Below, in pieces: positions 55,467-63,862 of a stretch of 64,000 nt of DNA. The stretch's first letter is position 1, and every line of letters begins with the position of its first letter. The notes under the pieces are model-generated. The model was not told where the DNA came from, made no database searches, and saw nothing but the letters and a program-made list of their open reading frames with translations. Made by a program: the position numbers and the translations under genes. The DNA is from Hyphomicrobium sp. (lineage in GTDB: Bacteria; Pseudomonadota; Alphaproteobacteria; Rhizobiales; Hyphomicrobiaceae): positions 57,751 through 121,750 of the forward strand of contig JALHMJ010000005.1 of assembly GCA_022844105.1 (NCBI GenBank). Direction: 5' to 3'.

Positions 55467-55505
55467 GTCCCGGCCACGTCATGCGTCGGCCGGGACTTTA
55501 TTTTG
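55467..55505 (+). terminator. Rho-independent terminator after tadC
   Basis: GTCCCGGCC (55467-55475) and GGCCGGGAC (55488-55496) form a perfect 9-bp stem, extended by ACG/CGT inside the loop, followed by TTTATTTTG. It closes the pilus operon. Confidence 0.9.
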
Positions 55506-55606
55506 TTTGGCCTCGATGAGGGGTTGACGCCGAACCGCCCCGACCACACGTGCACGCAGGGATCGCACGCCCCCTCCCGCCTCTCCTGCAAACAATCGGA
55601 ACGCCC

Positions 55607-56023
55607 ATGACCGTCGCGCAACTGACGCCCCCGGAAGCCCTTATTTTCGCAATGGTCACGATTTCCGCCGTCGATCGCGAAATTTCCGATGAGGAATTGC
55701 GCCGCATCGGGTCGATTGTCGCCGAGTTGCCACCCTTCGAAGGCTACAACCGGGATTGGCTGGTGGACGAGGCCCAGGCCTGCGGCCGCATGCTGGCCAA
55801 ACCCAACGGCTTTCTCACCGTTTTAAAACTGGTGAAGAGTTCGCTCCCTGAGCGGCTTTACGAGACGGCCTATGTGCTTGCCGCCGAAGTGGCCGCCAGT
55901 GACCGGGAAGTCCGCTCCGAAGAGATACGCTGTCTCGAACTTCTTGCCGACGTGCTCGGCCTCGACAAGTTGACGTGCGCGGCGCTTGAGCGAGCCGCAC
56001 GTGCGCGTCATCAGAATATCTGA
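55607..56023 (+). CDS. TerB-like tellurite-resistance-domain protein
   Basis: 138 aa from the ATG at 55607. An all-helical TerB-type domain: ALIFAMVTISAVDREISDEELRRIGSIV in the first half and AYVLAAEVAASDREVRSEEIRCLELLADVLGL in the second, the two acidic repeats that can bind metal. Alphaproteobacteria commonly carry such single-domain proteins; no tellurite phenotype is implied. Ends 13 bases inside the convergent hydrolase gene. Confidence 0.8.
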   Translation: MTVAQLTPPEALIFAMVTISAVDREISDEELRRIGSIVAELPPFEGYNRDWLVDEAQACGRMLAKPNGFLTVLKLVKSSLPERLYETAYVLAAEVAASDREVRSEEIRCLELLADVLGLDKLTCAALERAARARHQNI

Positions 56024-56769
56024 CAATCCTGGTCACCCTCTGCCGCGCAGAACGCCGCAATCGTGCGCGCGGCCTCTTGCAGCGCCTCGTCGTGGGTTCG
56101 ACCGCTGGCTTTGCGCGGCCGCAAATCGTGATCGCCGTCTTCGATGAAGTGCGGGTGGACGAACGGCGGCAATCGCAATGTCTGAAATGCATCGCGTCCG
56201 CCAAATCTGTCGCGGGTCCCCTGCATGATCAACGTGCGATGCGTCAGGGCTTCTAGAATTGCGCCCCGGGTAGCTTGCGGCTTACCCGGCGGCGCGAGGG
56301 GATAGCCAACCACCACGACGCCGGCGATCTCGGGCACGTCTTTTTGCAAGGCTGCAAGGCAAGCGATCCGCCCGCCCATCGATTTTCCGCCGATGAAGAG
56401 GCGCGCCTGGCTCCCAATGCGGGACCGGCAATCACAAATGGCATCCACGTAATCGGCGACCATTGTTTCGGCGCGGGGCGCTGGACGGCGCCGACCGTCC
56501 GCGCTGCGTTCCGCCATGTACGGAAATTCAAATCGGTGCACGGTCAAATGCGCGGAATTGAACAGTGCTGCGATCCGGTCCAGAAACGGGCTCGTCATTG
56601 GCGCCCCGGCTCCATGCGCGAAGATAAGATGCGCCGGCCGCATCAGCGGACCGTCGACGAGCCATTGCCGTCCGTTTTTTGGAAGCTGGGCAGTAGCCGG
56701 CTGTTTGCTGTTTTTCACCGCGCTATCAGTCATCTTTTCCGCTTTTGCAGCCTTGTTTTCGCCATTCAT
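56011..56769 (-). CDS. Alpha/beta hydrolase (KANL3/Tex30 group)
   Basis: 252 aa. HLIFAHGAGAPMTSPFL supplies the oxyanion strand and IGGKSMGGRIA holds the nucleophile Ser; a His lies in FIEDGDHDLRPR and an acid in MQGTRDRFG. This pattern is that of the KAT8-complex-like/Tex30 hydrolases. The first ~45 residues (basic and helical) have no signal peptide, so it is cytoplasmic. The 3' end overlaps the TerB-like gene by 13 bases on the opposite strand. Confidence 0.8.
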   Translation of the reverse strand: MNGENKAAKAEKMTDSAVKNSKQPATAQLPKNGRQWLVDGPLMRPAHLIFAHGAGAPMTSPFLDRIAALFNSAHLTVHRFEFPYMAERSADGRRRPAPRAETMVADYVDAICDCRSRIGSQARLFIGGKSMGGRIACLAALQKDVPEIAGVVVVGYPLAPPGKPQATRGAILEALTHRTLIMQGTRDRFGGRDAFQTLRLPPFVHPHFIEDGDHDLRPRKASGRTHDEALQEAARTIAAFCAAEGDQDCQIF

Positions 56770-56845
56770 GGCGCACCTCGGTCATGAGGGTCGTATTTTC
56801 GCCCACACCCGGGTTAAACTGCTGCGGATGATTTGATGGGGCAAG

Positions 56846-58117
56846 ATGCGGTTTTGCGGAACGAACTTCGGATTACTGGTGACGGCGATATTCGCCGCCA
56901 CGGGTTCCGCGTGGGCTGCCGAAAGCCCGCCGTTTTTCTTTTCCGATACCGCTGCTAAGGCCGCTGCTGCAGCAGCCGCTGCGGCACCCGCTCCGACTGC
57001 GGCACCAGGGCCAGCCTCAACCACCACCAACGCGACGGCCAATTCAGTCGACGCCGATGCGCCAACGGGTGATGCGGCCCCGCCGACGGTCGATGTCAAC
57101 TCCAAGCCCAAATCAGAGATCGCGCCAGCCAAAGCCGTTAAACCCGCCACGCCCACCAGTGAAGACAAAGCCAAGGCTCCAGCTCCCATTGCGGCCAAGA
57201 AGCTGTTCGGCGCGGTGAAGGCGCCCGCGTCGATCAAGGCGCGCGCCATCGGTGCCTACTCGCGCGGCTGCCTTGCCGGTGCGACGGCCTTGCCGATCGA
57301 TGGCCCCGCATGGCAAGCAATGCGCCTCTCGCGCAATCGCAATTGGGGTCATCCAAAGCTCGTCGCGCTGCTCGAAAAATACGCCAGTGAGGTAAAGCAG
57401 AAGGATCGATGGCCGGGGCTGCTTGTCGGCGACATCTCCCAGCCTCGCGGCGGTCCCATGCTCACCGGCCACGCCTCCCACCAGCTTGGACTCGACGCCG
57501 ACATCTGGTTCACGCCAATGCCATCACGCCGCTTGTCCAATTCCGAACGTGAAAACCTGGCCGCCACGTCGATGCTGGCTTCGGACAATCTGTCGGTGAA
57601 CAAGAAGGTCTGGGGCGAAGGGCAGATCAATATTGTCCGCCGCGCGGCGTCATACCCGGAAGTGGAGCGCGTCCTGGTCCACCCCGCCATCAAGAAAGCG
57701 CTGTGCGAGGCCGGCGGCACGGACCGCAAGTGGCTATCGAAGGTGCGCCCCTACTGGGGCCACTTCTACCATTTTCATGTTCGCATCGGCTGCCCGGCCG
57801 ACAGCCCGACCTGCACCAAGCAGGCGCCGATCCCCGGCGACGACGGCTGCGGTAAGGAACTGGACGACTGGTTCAAACTCCTCACCGCCCCGCCGCCGAA
57901 ACCAAAACCCAAGCCCCAGGTTGCCCAGCCGGCCAAGCCCGTGAAGCCCAAACCGCCGCTCTCGCTCGCTGATCTGCCGGCCGAATGTTCAACGGTGTTG
58001 GCCAGCGACGGGCGCATTGAAACCGCTTCCCCGCCCCCGGCCGCTGTCAAGCCCGCGAAGGCAACGACGAAGCCGCGCAAGCCGGCGGAGCACAAGGCCA
58101 CCGCCGACGCGCAGTAA
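56846..58117 (+). CDS. mepA: Penicillin-insensitive murein endopeptidase
   Basis: 423 aa, longer than the usual ~270 because of flanking low-complexity regions. A signal peptide is followed by an Ala/Pro/Thr-rich linker (about 35-120), the LAS-type metallopeptidase domain (about 120-330) with zinc-site sequences TGHASHQLGLDADIWF and HFYHFHVRIGCP, and a Pro/Lys-rich tail. Cuts D-Ala-meso-DAP cross-links in peptidoglycan. The linkers may place it at the wall. Confidence 0.92.
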   Translation: MRFCGTNFGLLVTAIFAATGSAWAAESPPFFFSDTAAKAAAAAAAAAPAPTAAPGPASTTTNATANSVDADAPTGDAAPPTVDVNSKPKSEIAPAKAVKPATPTSEDKAKAPAPIAAKKLFGAVKAPASIKARAIGAYSRGCLAGATALPIDGPAWQAMRLSRNRNWGHPKLVALLEKYASEVKQKDRWPGLLVGDISQPRGGPMLTGHASHQLGLDADIWFTPMPSRRLSNSERENLAATSMLASDNLSVNKKVWGEGQINIVRRAASYPEVERVLVHPAIKKALCEAGGTDRKWLSKVRPYWGHFYHFHVRIGCPADSPTCTKQAPIPGDDGCGKELDDWFKLLTAPPPKPKPKPQVAQPAKPVKPKPPLSLADLPAECSTVLASDGRIETASPPPAAVKPAKATTKPRKPAEHKATADAQ

Positions 58118-58120
58118 GGC

Positions 58121-58783
58121 TTACGCAGCCGTGGTCACGCCCGTCGGAAGCGCGCAAGCGACACCGGTCCCGCGCAACCCGCAGTAGCCGTGCGGAACCT
58201 TCGCCAGGTACTGCTGATGGTAATCCTCGGCCCAGTAGAACGTTGGCGCCGGCACGATCTCGGTCGTGATGCGCCCGAAGCCCGCCGCGGTCAGACCGGA
58301 CTGGAACATATCCCGCGAGGCCTCGGCCTCAGTCTGCTGTTGGGCGCCGAAGGTATAAATTCCGGAGCGGTACTGCGTGCCAACGTCGTTGCCCTGTCTA
58401 TAGCCCTGCGTCGGGTTATGATTCTCCCAGAACAGCCGCAGCAAATCGCCGTAGCTGATCTTTGCCGGGTCAAACACGACAAACACCACCTCATTGTGCC
58501 CGGTGCGGCCCGTGCAGACCTCGTCGTACGTCGGGTTTTGCGTCAAGCCCCCAGCATAGCCGGCGCCGGTGACGATGATGCCCTCGCCCAATTGCCAGAA
58601 CTTGCGCTCAGCACCCCAAAAGCAGCCGATGCCAAACATCGCCGTCTGGCTACCGGCCGGGTAGGGCCCCTTGAGCGGATTGCCATTCACAAAGTGGTGC
58701 GTCGCCGTCGGCAGCACTTCGGCCCGTCCTGGCAAAGCCGTCTCGGCAGTCGGCATATCGGTTTTCTTCTGTTTGAAAAACAT
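58121..58783 (-). CDS. msrA: Peptide methionine-S-sulfoxide reductase A
   Basis: 220 aa. Repairs the S-epimer of methionine sulfoxide in proteins. The catalytic Cys54 lies in [14 protein letters not shown]. Other family stretches: [25 protein letters not shown] and [20 protein letters not shown] with a resolving Cys near the end. Ends three bases from mepA, convergent. Confidence 0.95.
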   Translation of the reverse strand: MFFKQKKTDMPTAETALPGRAEVLPTATHHFVNGNPLKGPYPAGSQTAMFGIGCFWGAERKFWQLGEGIIVTGAGYAGGLTQNPTYDEVCTGRTGHNEVVFVVFDPAKISYGDLLRLFWENHNPTQGYRQGNDVGTQYRSGIYTFGAQQQTEAEASRDMFQSGLTAAGFGRITTEIVPAPTFYWAEDYHQQYLAKVPHGYCGLRGTGVACALPTGVTTAA

Positions 58784-58932
58784 GGACGTTATCCTCGCTA
58801 CATGGGGTGCCCCGCGCGACCGTGGCCTGCGGAACTCTCGGCAGTTAATACTGGTCGCGGGCGCTGGCGGTTTCGCTCAGCCTTGCTAAACTCTTCTCAA
58901 TGTCTGGGCAAATGAGGTCGGGAGGCTTGACG

Positions 58933-59811
58933 ATGCTGGAGAGCGCAACGCCGGCCACGACGGCCCCCGATATCGGCCCGAAGGAGCAGCCGGCTGTGGA
59001 GCCGGCTACTCTGCCCGCTGCTGCCGAGATTGCGGCACCTACGGACCCTTACGCCTATGAGATCGAAGACTATGCCGCCAGCACGCTCCGCACGACGATC
59101 TTCTGCCTCGTCTTCCTTCTCCTGTTGCCATTCTTTGCCAGCCTTCCCGCGATGATCGGCATGCGCGCTGCCGCCGGCCACCTCATGGATAACATGGGCC
59201 TGCTCATGCTCGCCGCCATCTTTACCGCCGTCATGTTCCTCGTTTTCGTCGAGATGATGTTTTCGATCCGCACGCGCGTTCATCTCGGCCGCGATAAAGT
59301 GCGCATGACGCTGCCGTCGGGTCGTGGCCCGACCCCTATGCTGCGCTACCACAGCTATGAATTCCCCTACGATCAGGTTGAATCCGTCGAGACTCGCCGC
59401 GAGATTTACGGAGGCGGTCTGGTGCCCGTGCTCATGAAAGGTGCGCGCGTCAATCTGAAGGACGGGTCCATCGTGCGCCTTGGCTACGTCAGCGAAGCCG
59501 ACGACGATGCGGTATTCCCGTATCCGGAAATCGCTCGCAAAATAGCCGAGCGGGCCCGTCTGCCTCTGATCGACCGCGGTTCCGTGCGCCGGTCGGTGCG
59601 CAGCAAAATGCTGGGCGTCAAGGCCAGTGACGCCGAGAACACGCTCGTCGACGACGGACAAATCGCCAAACTCAACGCATCGCACAACACGTTCATGCTG
59701 GCGGTCATCGGAGTCGTGTTGCTTCTGATGCTGATCGGCATCGTAGAAGATTTCGCCAATGGCAGCCCCATCGGCCAGACCGCCGCACTTCTCGCGCAGC
59801 CACTCGCGTAA
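58933..59811 (+). CDS. Membrane protein of unknown function (two hydrophobic regions)
   Basis: 292 aa from the ATG at 58933, chosen for GGGAGG eight bases upstream; an ATG at 58900 would add 11 residues. An Ala/Pro-rich N-terminus, two close helices (about 57-77 and 86-108), a soluble segment with LRYHSYEFPYDQVESVETRREIYGGG, which looks like a PH-type (bPH) strand pattern, and a last helix (about 257-275). I do not recognise a characterised family. It is transcribed alone and converges on the small gene at 59813. Confidence 0.65.
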   Translation: MLESATPATTAPDIGPKEQPAVEPATLPAAAEIAAPTDPYAYEIEDYAASTLRTTIFCLVFLLLLPFFASLPAMIGMRAAAGHLMDNMGLLMLAAIFTAVMFLVFVEMMFSIRTRVHLGRDKVRMTLPSGRGPTPMLRYHSYEFPYDQVESVETRREIYGGGLVPVLMKGARVNLKDGSIVRLGYVSEADDDAVFPYPEIARKIAERARLPLIDRGSVRRSVRSKMLGVKASDAENTLVDDGQIAKLNASHNTFMLAVIGVVLLLMLIGIVEDFANGSPIGQTAALLAQPLA

Positions 59812-59812
59812 C

Positions 59813-60127
59813 CTAGTTCACATAGACGTTCACGCGACGGCGCCGTCGTCCGATAAGACCGGCGAGCAGCGCCAGCACACCGAAGACCCCCCACGTCGGA
59901 CGACGCAGCGCGATGGCCTCCAGCGCGGTCCAGACCACCGGCGAGATCCCATCTGAGACATTGCTTTTCGCACCCTTGAGCGAATTGGGCGAAGTCCGCT
60001 CCCACTGTGCCTCCAGCGTCGTTGGCACGAAAGGCCCCGTCCCGGTGATCTGCGGCGTCGCATCGGCAACGAAGGCAATAATGGCAATGAGGGCGAAAAG
60101 CGCCGCGAGGAACCTGAAGACGGACAT
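59813..60127 (-). CDS. Small membrane protein with N- and C-terminal helices
   Basis: 104 aa. An N-terminal helix (FRFLAALFALIAIIAFVADA), a loop of about 50 residues with NSLKGAKSNVSDGISPVVW, and a second helix ending in a basic run (LLAGLIGRRRRR). No family recognised. Similar short proteins are found in other Hyphomicrobiales and look like inner-membrane proteins with a periplasmic loop. Converges on the gene before it with one base between. Confidence 0.6.
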   Translation of the reverse strand: MSVFRFLAALFALIAIIAFVADATPQITGTGPFVPTTLEAQWERTSPNSLKGAKSNVSDGISPVVWTALEAIALRRPTWGVFGVLALLAGLIGRRRRRVNVYVN

Positions 60128-60332
60128 GGCAGCGGTCTCCGTTCGGACGAGGCGACGTGACGACGAGGCATGCCGCGCTTTGACGTCGGCGGCAAGGTCT
60201 CGATCTCGCCAGACCCCCCAAGTTTGGCTGCGGAATTTGGATCGGCAGGTTTGCTTGCTTGAGCAACGTGGCCGCGGAGTGACGTGTTGCTATCAACCCG
60301 CAGTTCGGGTTAAGTGCGCCGCTCCAAAGCGG

Positions 60333-60422
60333 GGAGAGGTGGCCGAGTGGTTTAAGGCGCACGCCTGGAACGCGTGTGTAGGGGAAACTCTACCGTGGGT
60401 TCGAATCCCACTCTCTCCGCCA
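60333..60422 (+). tRNA. tRNA-Ser (anticodon GGA)
   Basis: A 90-nt class II tRNA: acceptor GGAGAGG/TCTCTCC, anticodon stem CACGC/GCGTG around CTGGAAC (anticodon GGA), a long variable arm (GTAGGGGAAACTCTAC) and an encoded CCA at 60420-60422. The T-arm is GTGGG-TTCGAAT-CCCAC. Confidence 0.96.
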
Positions 60423-60938
60423 ATCTTTCACTCACGCGCCGGAGGCGCTCCGTTTAGGCGGCACTCTGCCGGTTCGCGTTGCTCCCGAGCCCTGCGGGCT
60501 TTGACGTGAGTTCGAACCTAGTCCCTCCAGGCCCGCCATTCAATTCTAATGACAGTGCCGCAAGTTCAGGCATCTCGAATGCTCGCCAACTCTGAAGCAG
60601 TCGCTGGCGATGAAATCCACATGCAATATTTTTCAACGTTCGGTTGGTACCGAAGTGACCAAGCGGCCTCAACGTTTTTATTGGTGGCGAAAGCGCCGGG
60701 CGGTGCATTGCGGGCTTGCACAACATTCTCACTATGCGGCGCATCGGCGTGACGCCGAAAAAAAATTTGAAGCGCTTGCATCGTATGCTGCGATCTCCCA
60801 GATAAGTACGACCTGTCATAGGTGCGCTGCACCATGAAGAGACCCATTTTTAGTCCTTCACTTCGCAGTCTACGTCGTCACATAAAAATGGTCTGACGCA
60901 AGTATGTCGAAAGATCGTGATATTCGGAGTTTGGAATA
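60423..60938. other. 516-bp region without a convincing gene after tRNA-Ser
   Basis: Short open frames occur on both strands (for example 60549-60752 +, 60610-60837 + and 60454-60819 -) but they overlap each other, lack good ribosome sites and match nothing I know. The first ~115 bp end in a sequence (60505-60538) that resembles the 3' end of tRNA-Ser, including GTTCGAA and a final GCCA. The remainder is less GC-rich than the surroundings. It may hold the worn remains of an element inserted at the tRNA. Confidence 0.5.
60505..60538 (+). repeat. Degenerate copy of the tRNA-Ser 3' end
   Basis: Compared with 60392-60422, this segment keeps CGTG-GTTCGAA, TC-CTCC and the final GCCA, with several mismatches and an insertion of about five bases. 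It lies 116 bp beyond the tRNA end. It could be an old attachment-site copy or a broken tRNA gene; a chance match cannot be excluded. Confidence 0.35.
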
Positions 60939-61394
60939 ATGAAGCTGTCGATCAACGGTCGCGACATCGAAGTCGCGGCAGATCCAGATACGCCGTTGCT
61001 CTGGGTCGTCCGCGACGAACTCGGCCTCACGGGAGCAAAATTCGGCTGTGGTCAGGCCCTCTGCGGAGCCTGCACGATGTATGCGGACGACACGCCGATC
61101 CGAGCCTGCGTGACGCCGATCGAAAGCGTCGCCGGTCAGAAGATCACCACCCCCGAGGGTCTTGAAGGTCGTATTGCAGAGGCCGTCCGCGCAGCCTGGG
61201 AAAAACACGATGTCGCCCAGTGCGGCTACTGCCAGCCCGGTCAAATCATGGCCGCCGTCGCACTTCTCAACGGTAAGCCGGTGCCAACCGATGCCGATAT
61301 TGACGAAGCCATGACGGGTAATCTCTGTCGCTGCGCGACCTACGGTCGAATTCGCACCGCGATTTTGACCGCTTCTGAAACATTGAAGGGCTAA
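60939..61394 (+). CDS. [2Fe-2S] subunit of a molybdenum hydroxylase (isoquinoline 1-oxidoreductase alpha type)
   Basis: 151 aa. N-terminal plant-type [2Fe-2S] domain with Cys37, Cys42, Cys45 and Cys57 (CGQALCGAC and RACV), then a helical domain holding the second cluster (CGYCQPGQ and NLCRC). It passes electrons from the molybdenum subunit to an acceptor, usually a cytochrome. The typical xanthine-oxidase FAD subunit gene is missing, which fits the two-subunit IorAB group. The next gene starts 13 bases later. Confidence 0.92.
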   Translation: MKLSINGRDIEVAADPDTPLLWVVRDELGLTGAKFGCGQALCGACTMYADDTPIRACVTPIESVAGQKITTPEGLEGRIAEAVRAAWEKHDVAQCGYCQPGQIMAAVALLNGKPVPTDADIDEAMTGNLCRCATYGRIRTAILTASETLKG

Positions 61395-61407
61395 GGGGAA
61401 CGCGCAC

Positions 61408-63639
61408 ATGTTCAAAGACAACATCGCTGGCGCCGTCCGCGCCCTTTCAGCCAATGACAACATTGCGAAACATCGAGCGACGACCGTCGACCGCCGCAAC
61501 TTTTTGCGCCTTTCTGCCGGCACTGGCGCCGGCCTCGTCATCGGCGCCTATCTCCCGGCCGCCTCACCCACGCCGGCGGCAGCCGCACCGGGATCGGCAG
61601 GAGACGCCGTTTTCAACCCCTTCGTTACCATCACGCCGGCCAACAAAGTCATCGTGCTGTCGAAGCACCTCGACAAGGGCCAAGGCACCGCCACGGGCCT
61701 GGCCACGCTCGTCGCCGAGGAACTTGACGCCGACTGGTCACAGATGGTCGCCGAATTCGCGCCCGCCAATGCTGCCGTCTACAAGAACTTTCAATTCGGT
61801 GTGCAGGGCACAGGCGGCTCTACCGCAATGGCCAATTCGTTTGAGCAATATCGCAAGGCAGGAGCCGCCGCAAAGGCGATGCTCGTTGCCGCCGCGGCTC
61901 AGTCCTGGAAGGTTGAACCTTCAAAGATCACGGTTGCAAAGGGCGTCGTGACTGACGGCAAGAACAAGGCGACCTTTGGTGAGTTGGCCGCCGCCGCGGC
62001 CAAAATGCCGGTGCCCGAAAATCCGATGCTCAAGGACGCGAAGGATTTCGTCTATATCGGCAAGTCGTTCCCGCGCCTCGATCAAAAGGCGAAGGTAGCC
62101 GCCGCCCCTGTCTTCACCCAGGACATTCAGCTTCCAGGCATGCGCGTTGCGGTGATCGCGCGCTCACCCAAGTTTGGCGGCAAACCCACCGCCGTCGATG
62201 CCGCCAAGGCCAAAGCTGTGAAGGGCGTCAGCGACGTCGTCACCATTCCCGGCGGCGTCGCCGTCGTGGCCGCATCGACTTGGGCGGCCATCAAAGGCCG
62301 CGACGCCCTGCAGGTCACGTGGGACGATGAAGCCGCCGAAAAGCGCGGTACCGCCGAACTCATCGCCGAGTACCAAGCGCTCGCCGACAAGCCAGGTCTT
62401 TCCGTTCGCAAGGACGGTGATGCCGCAAAGGCCATAGCCGGCGCTAAGACCGTGATCGAAGCCGAATTCGTCTTTCCCTTCCTGGCGCACGCGCCGATGG
62501 AACCCTTGAATGCAATCCTCGCGTTCAAGGACGGTAAGGCGACCATCTGGTCGGGATCGCAGCTGCAAACCGTCGATCAAGCCGTCGCATCGGCAATTCT
62601 CGGCATCAAGCCGGAAGATGTCGCGGTCAAAACACAGTGGGCCGGCGGCTCATTCGGCCGGCGCGCTGTCTATAACTCAGATTACGTTGCCGAAATCGCT
62701 CACATCGTGAAGGCGCTTGGCACCGATCAGCCGGTCAAGCTTGTTTGGACCCGTGAAGACGACATTAAAGGCGGCTACTACCGGCCGCTCTACGTCCACA
62801 AGGTCAAGGTAGGTTTGACCGCGGACGGTGGGATTGCAGGCTGGCAGCATCGCATTGTCGGCCAGTCGATCATGGACGGCACCGCTTTTGCCGCGACGTC
62901 AATCAAGGACGGGGTCGATAGCACCTCGGTCGAAGGCGTCCACGACACGCCGTACGTCATCCCGAATTTCGAGGTCGAGCTGCATAGCCAGAAGTTCGGT
63001 GCACCGCCGCTTTGGTGGCGCTCGGTCGGCCACACGCACACGGCCTATGTGATGGAAACTCTCATCGACGAAATCGCGGTTCGGACGGGTAAAGACCCCG
63101 TCTCGTTCCGGTTGTCGATGCTGGAGAAACACCCGCGTCACGCAGCCGTCTTGAAGCTTGCGGCGGAAAAAGCCGGTTGGGGCACGCCCCTTGCTGCCGG
63201 TGTCTCGCGCGGCGTTGCTGTCCACGAAAGCTTCAAGAGCTTCGTCGCGCAAGTGGCCGAGGTCCGCATTGTTGATGGTCAAGCCAAGGTCGATCGGGTC
63301 GTCTGCGCAGTGGATTGCGGCTTGCCGATCAACCCCGATAACATCGTCGCGCAGGTCGAAGGCGGCATCGGTTATGGATTGGGCGCTGTCCTTCACTCGC
63401 ACATCACGCTGACGGACGGCGTCGTCGACCAGACCAATTTCGGCGACTATGAAGTGCTGCGCTTCAACGAAATGCCGAAAGTCGAAGTGCACATTGTGCC
63501 GTCGACCGAACCGCCGACCGGCATCGGTGAACCCGGCGTGCCGCCGCTCGGCCCAGCAGTTGCGAACGCCATCGCCGGATTGACCGGCCAGCGCATTCGC
63601 CAACTCCCGTTTGCCATGCACAAACTCGCGGCCAGCTAG
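61408..63639 (+). CDS. Molybdopterin-binding subunit of a periplasmic aldehyde/isoquinoline oxidoreductase
   Basis: 743 aa with a Tat signal (Arg29-Arg30-Asn-Phe-Leu, then a hydrophobic run to APTPAAA), so the enzyme is exported folded with its partner. Two molybdopterin domains of the xanthine oxidase superfamily: GSTAMANSFEQYRKAG, QTQWAGGSFGRRA, the Glu-containing TGIGEPGVPPLGPAVANAI near the end as the catalytic Glu of the family. In a methylotroph an aldehyde such as formaldehyde, or an N-heterocycle, is a possible substrate. No cytochrome gene follows. Confidence 0.9.
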   Translation: MFKDNIAGAVRALSANDNIAKHRATTVDRRNFLRLSAGTGAGLVIGAYLPAASPTPAAAAPGSAGDAVFNPFVTITPANKVIVLSKHLDKGQGTATGLATLVAEELDADWSQMVAEFAPANAAVYKNFQFGVQGTGGSTAMANSFEQYRKAGAAAKAMLVAAAAQSWKVEPSKITVAKGVVTDGKNKATFGELAAAAAKMPVPENPMLKDAKDFVYIGKSFPRLDQKAKVAAAPVFTQDIQLPGMRVAVIARSPKFGGKPTAVDAAKAKAVKGVSDVVTIPGGVAVVAASTWAAIKGRDALQVTWDDEAAEKRGTAELIAEYQALADKPGLSVRKDGDAAKAIAGAKTVIEAEFVFPFLAHAPMEPLNAILAFKDGKATIWSGSQLQTVDQAVASAILGIKPEDVAVKTQWAGGSFGRRAVYNSDYVAEIAHIVKALGTDQPVKLVWTREDDIKGGYYRPLYVHKVKVGLTADGGIAGWQHRIVGQSIMDGTAFAATSIKDGVDSTSVEGVHDTPYVIPNFEVELHSQKFGAPPLWWRSVGHTHTAYVMETLIDEIAVRTGKDPVSFRLSMLEKHPRHAAVLKLAAEKAGWGTPLAAGVSRGVAVHESFKSFVAQVAEVRIVDGQAKVDRVVCAVDCGLPINPDNIVAQVEGGIGYGLGAVLHSHITLTDGVVDQTNFGDYEVLRFNEMPKVEVHIVPSTEPPTGIGEPGVPPLGPAVANAIAGLTGQRIRQLPFAMHKLAAS

Positions 63640-63652
63640 CCCCTCATCCCGC

Positions 63653-63735
63653 GCCCGGCGGCCGGCTCCCCGATAGGGGAGTCGCCGGGCGCCACTTCAA
63701 ATTTCCGGCTCCGCGCAAGCGGAGTCGGATGGCGC
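63653..63735. repeat. Structured repeat, copy 1
   Basis: 83 bp made of two hairpins. The first is long, with outer arms GCCCGGCG and CGCCGGGC and inner arms CTCCCC and GGGGAG around GATA. The second has CCGGCTCCGC and GCGGAGTCGG around GCAA. A near-identical 82-bp copy lies at 63776-63857. The 40 bp between them include a partial third copy of the element's last bases (GAGTCGGATGGCGCAATC). Confidence 0.85.
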
Positions 63736-63775
63736 CTCAAAAACAGAGTCGGATGGCGCAATCTTATACTTCCCC

Positions 63776-63857
63776 GCCCGGCGGCCGGCTCCCCGATAGG
63801 GGAGTCGCCGGGCGCCACTTCAAATTTCCGGCTCCGCACAGCGGAGTCGGATGGCGC
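63776..63857. repeat. Structured repeat, copy 2
   Basis: Matches copy 1 from GCCCGGCGGCCGGC to GGATGGCGC; the only difference is in the loop of the second hairpin (GCACA in place of GCGCAA), with one base fewer. The element lies just outside the stop codon of the partial gene at 63863, where a dispersed palindromic repeat would be tolerated. Confidence 0.85.
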
Positions 63858-63862
63858 AATCA

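Noticed and set aside
60454..60837. Overlapping ORFs of 67-121 codons on both strands after tRNA-Ser
   Set aside because: Mutually overlapping, no good ribosome sites and no recognised family.
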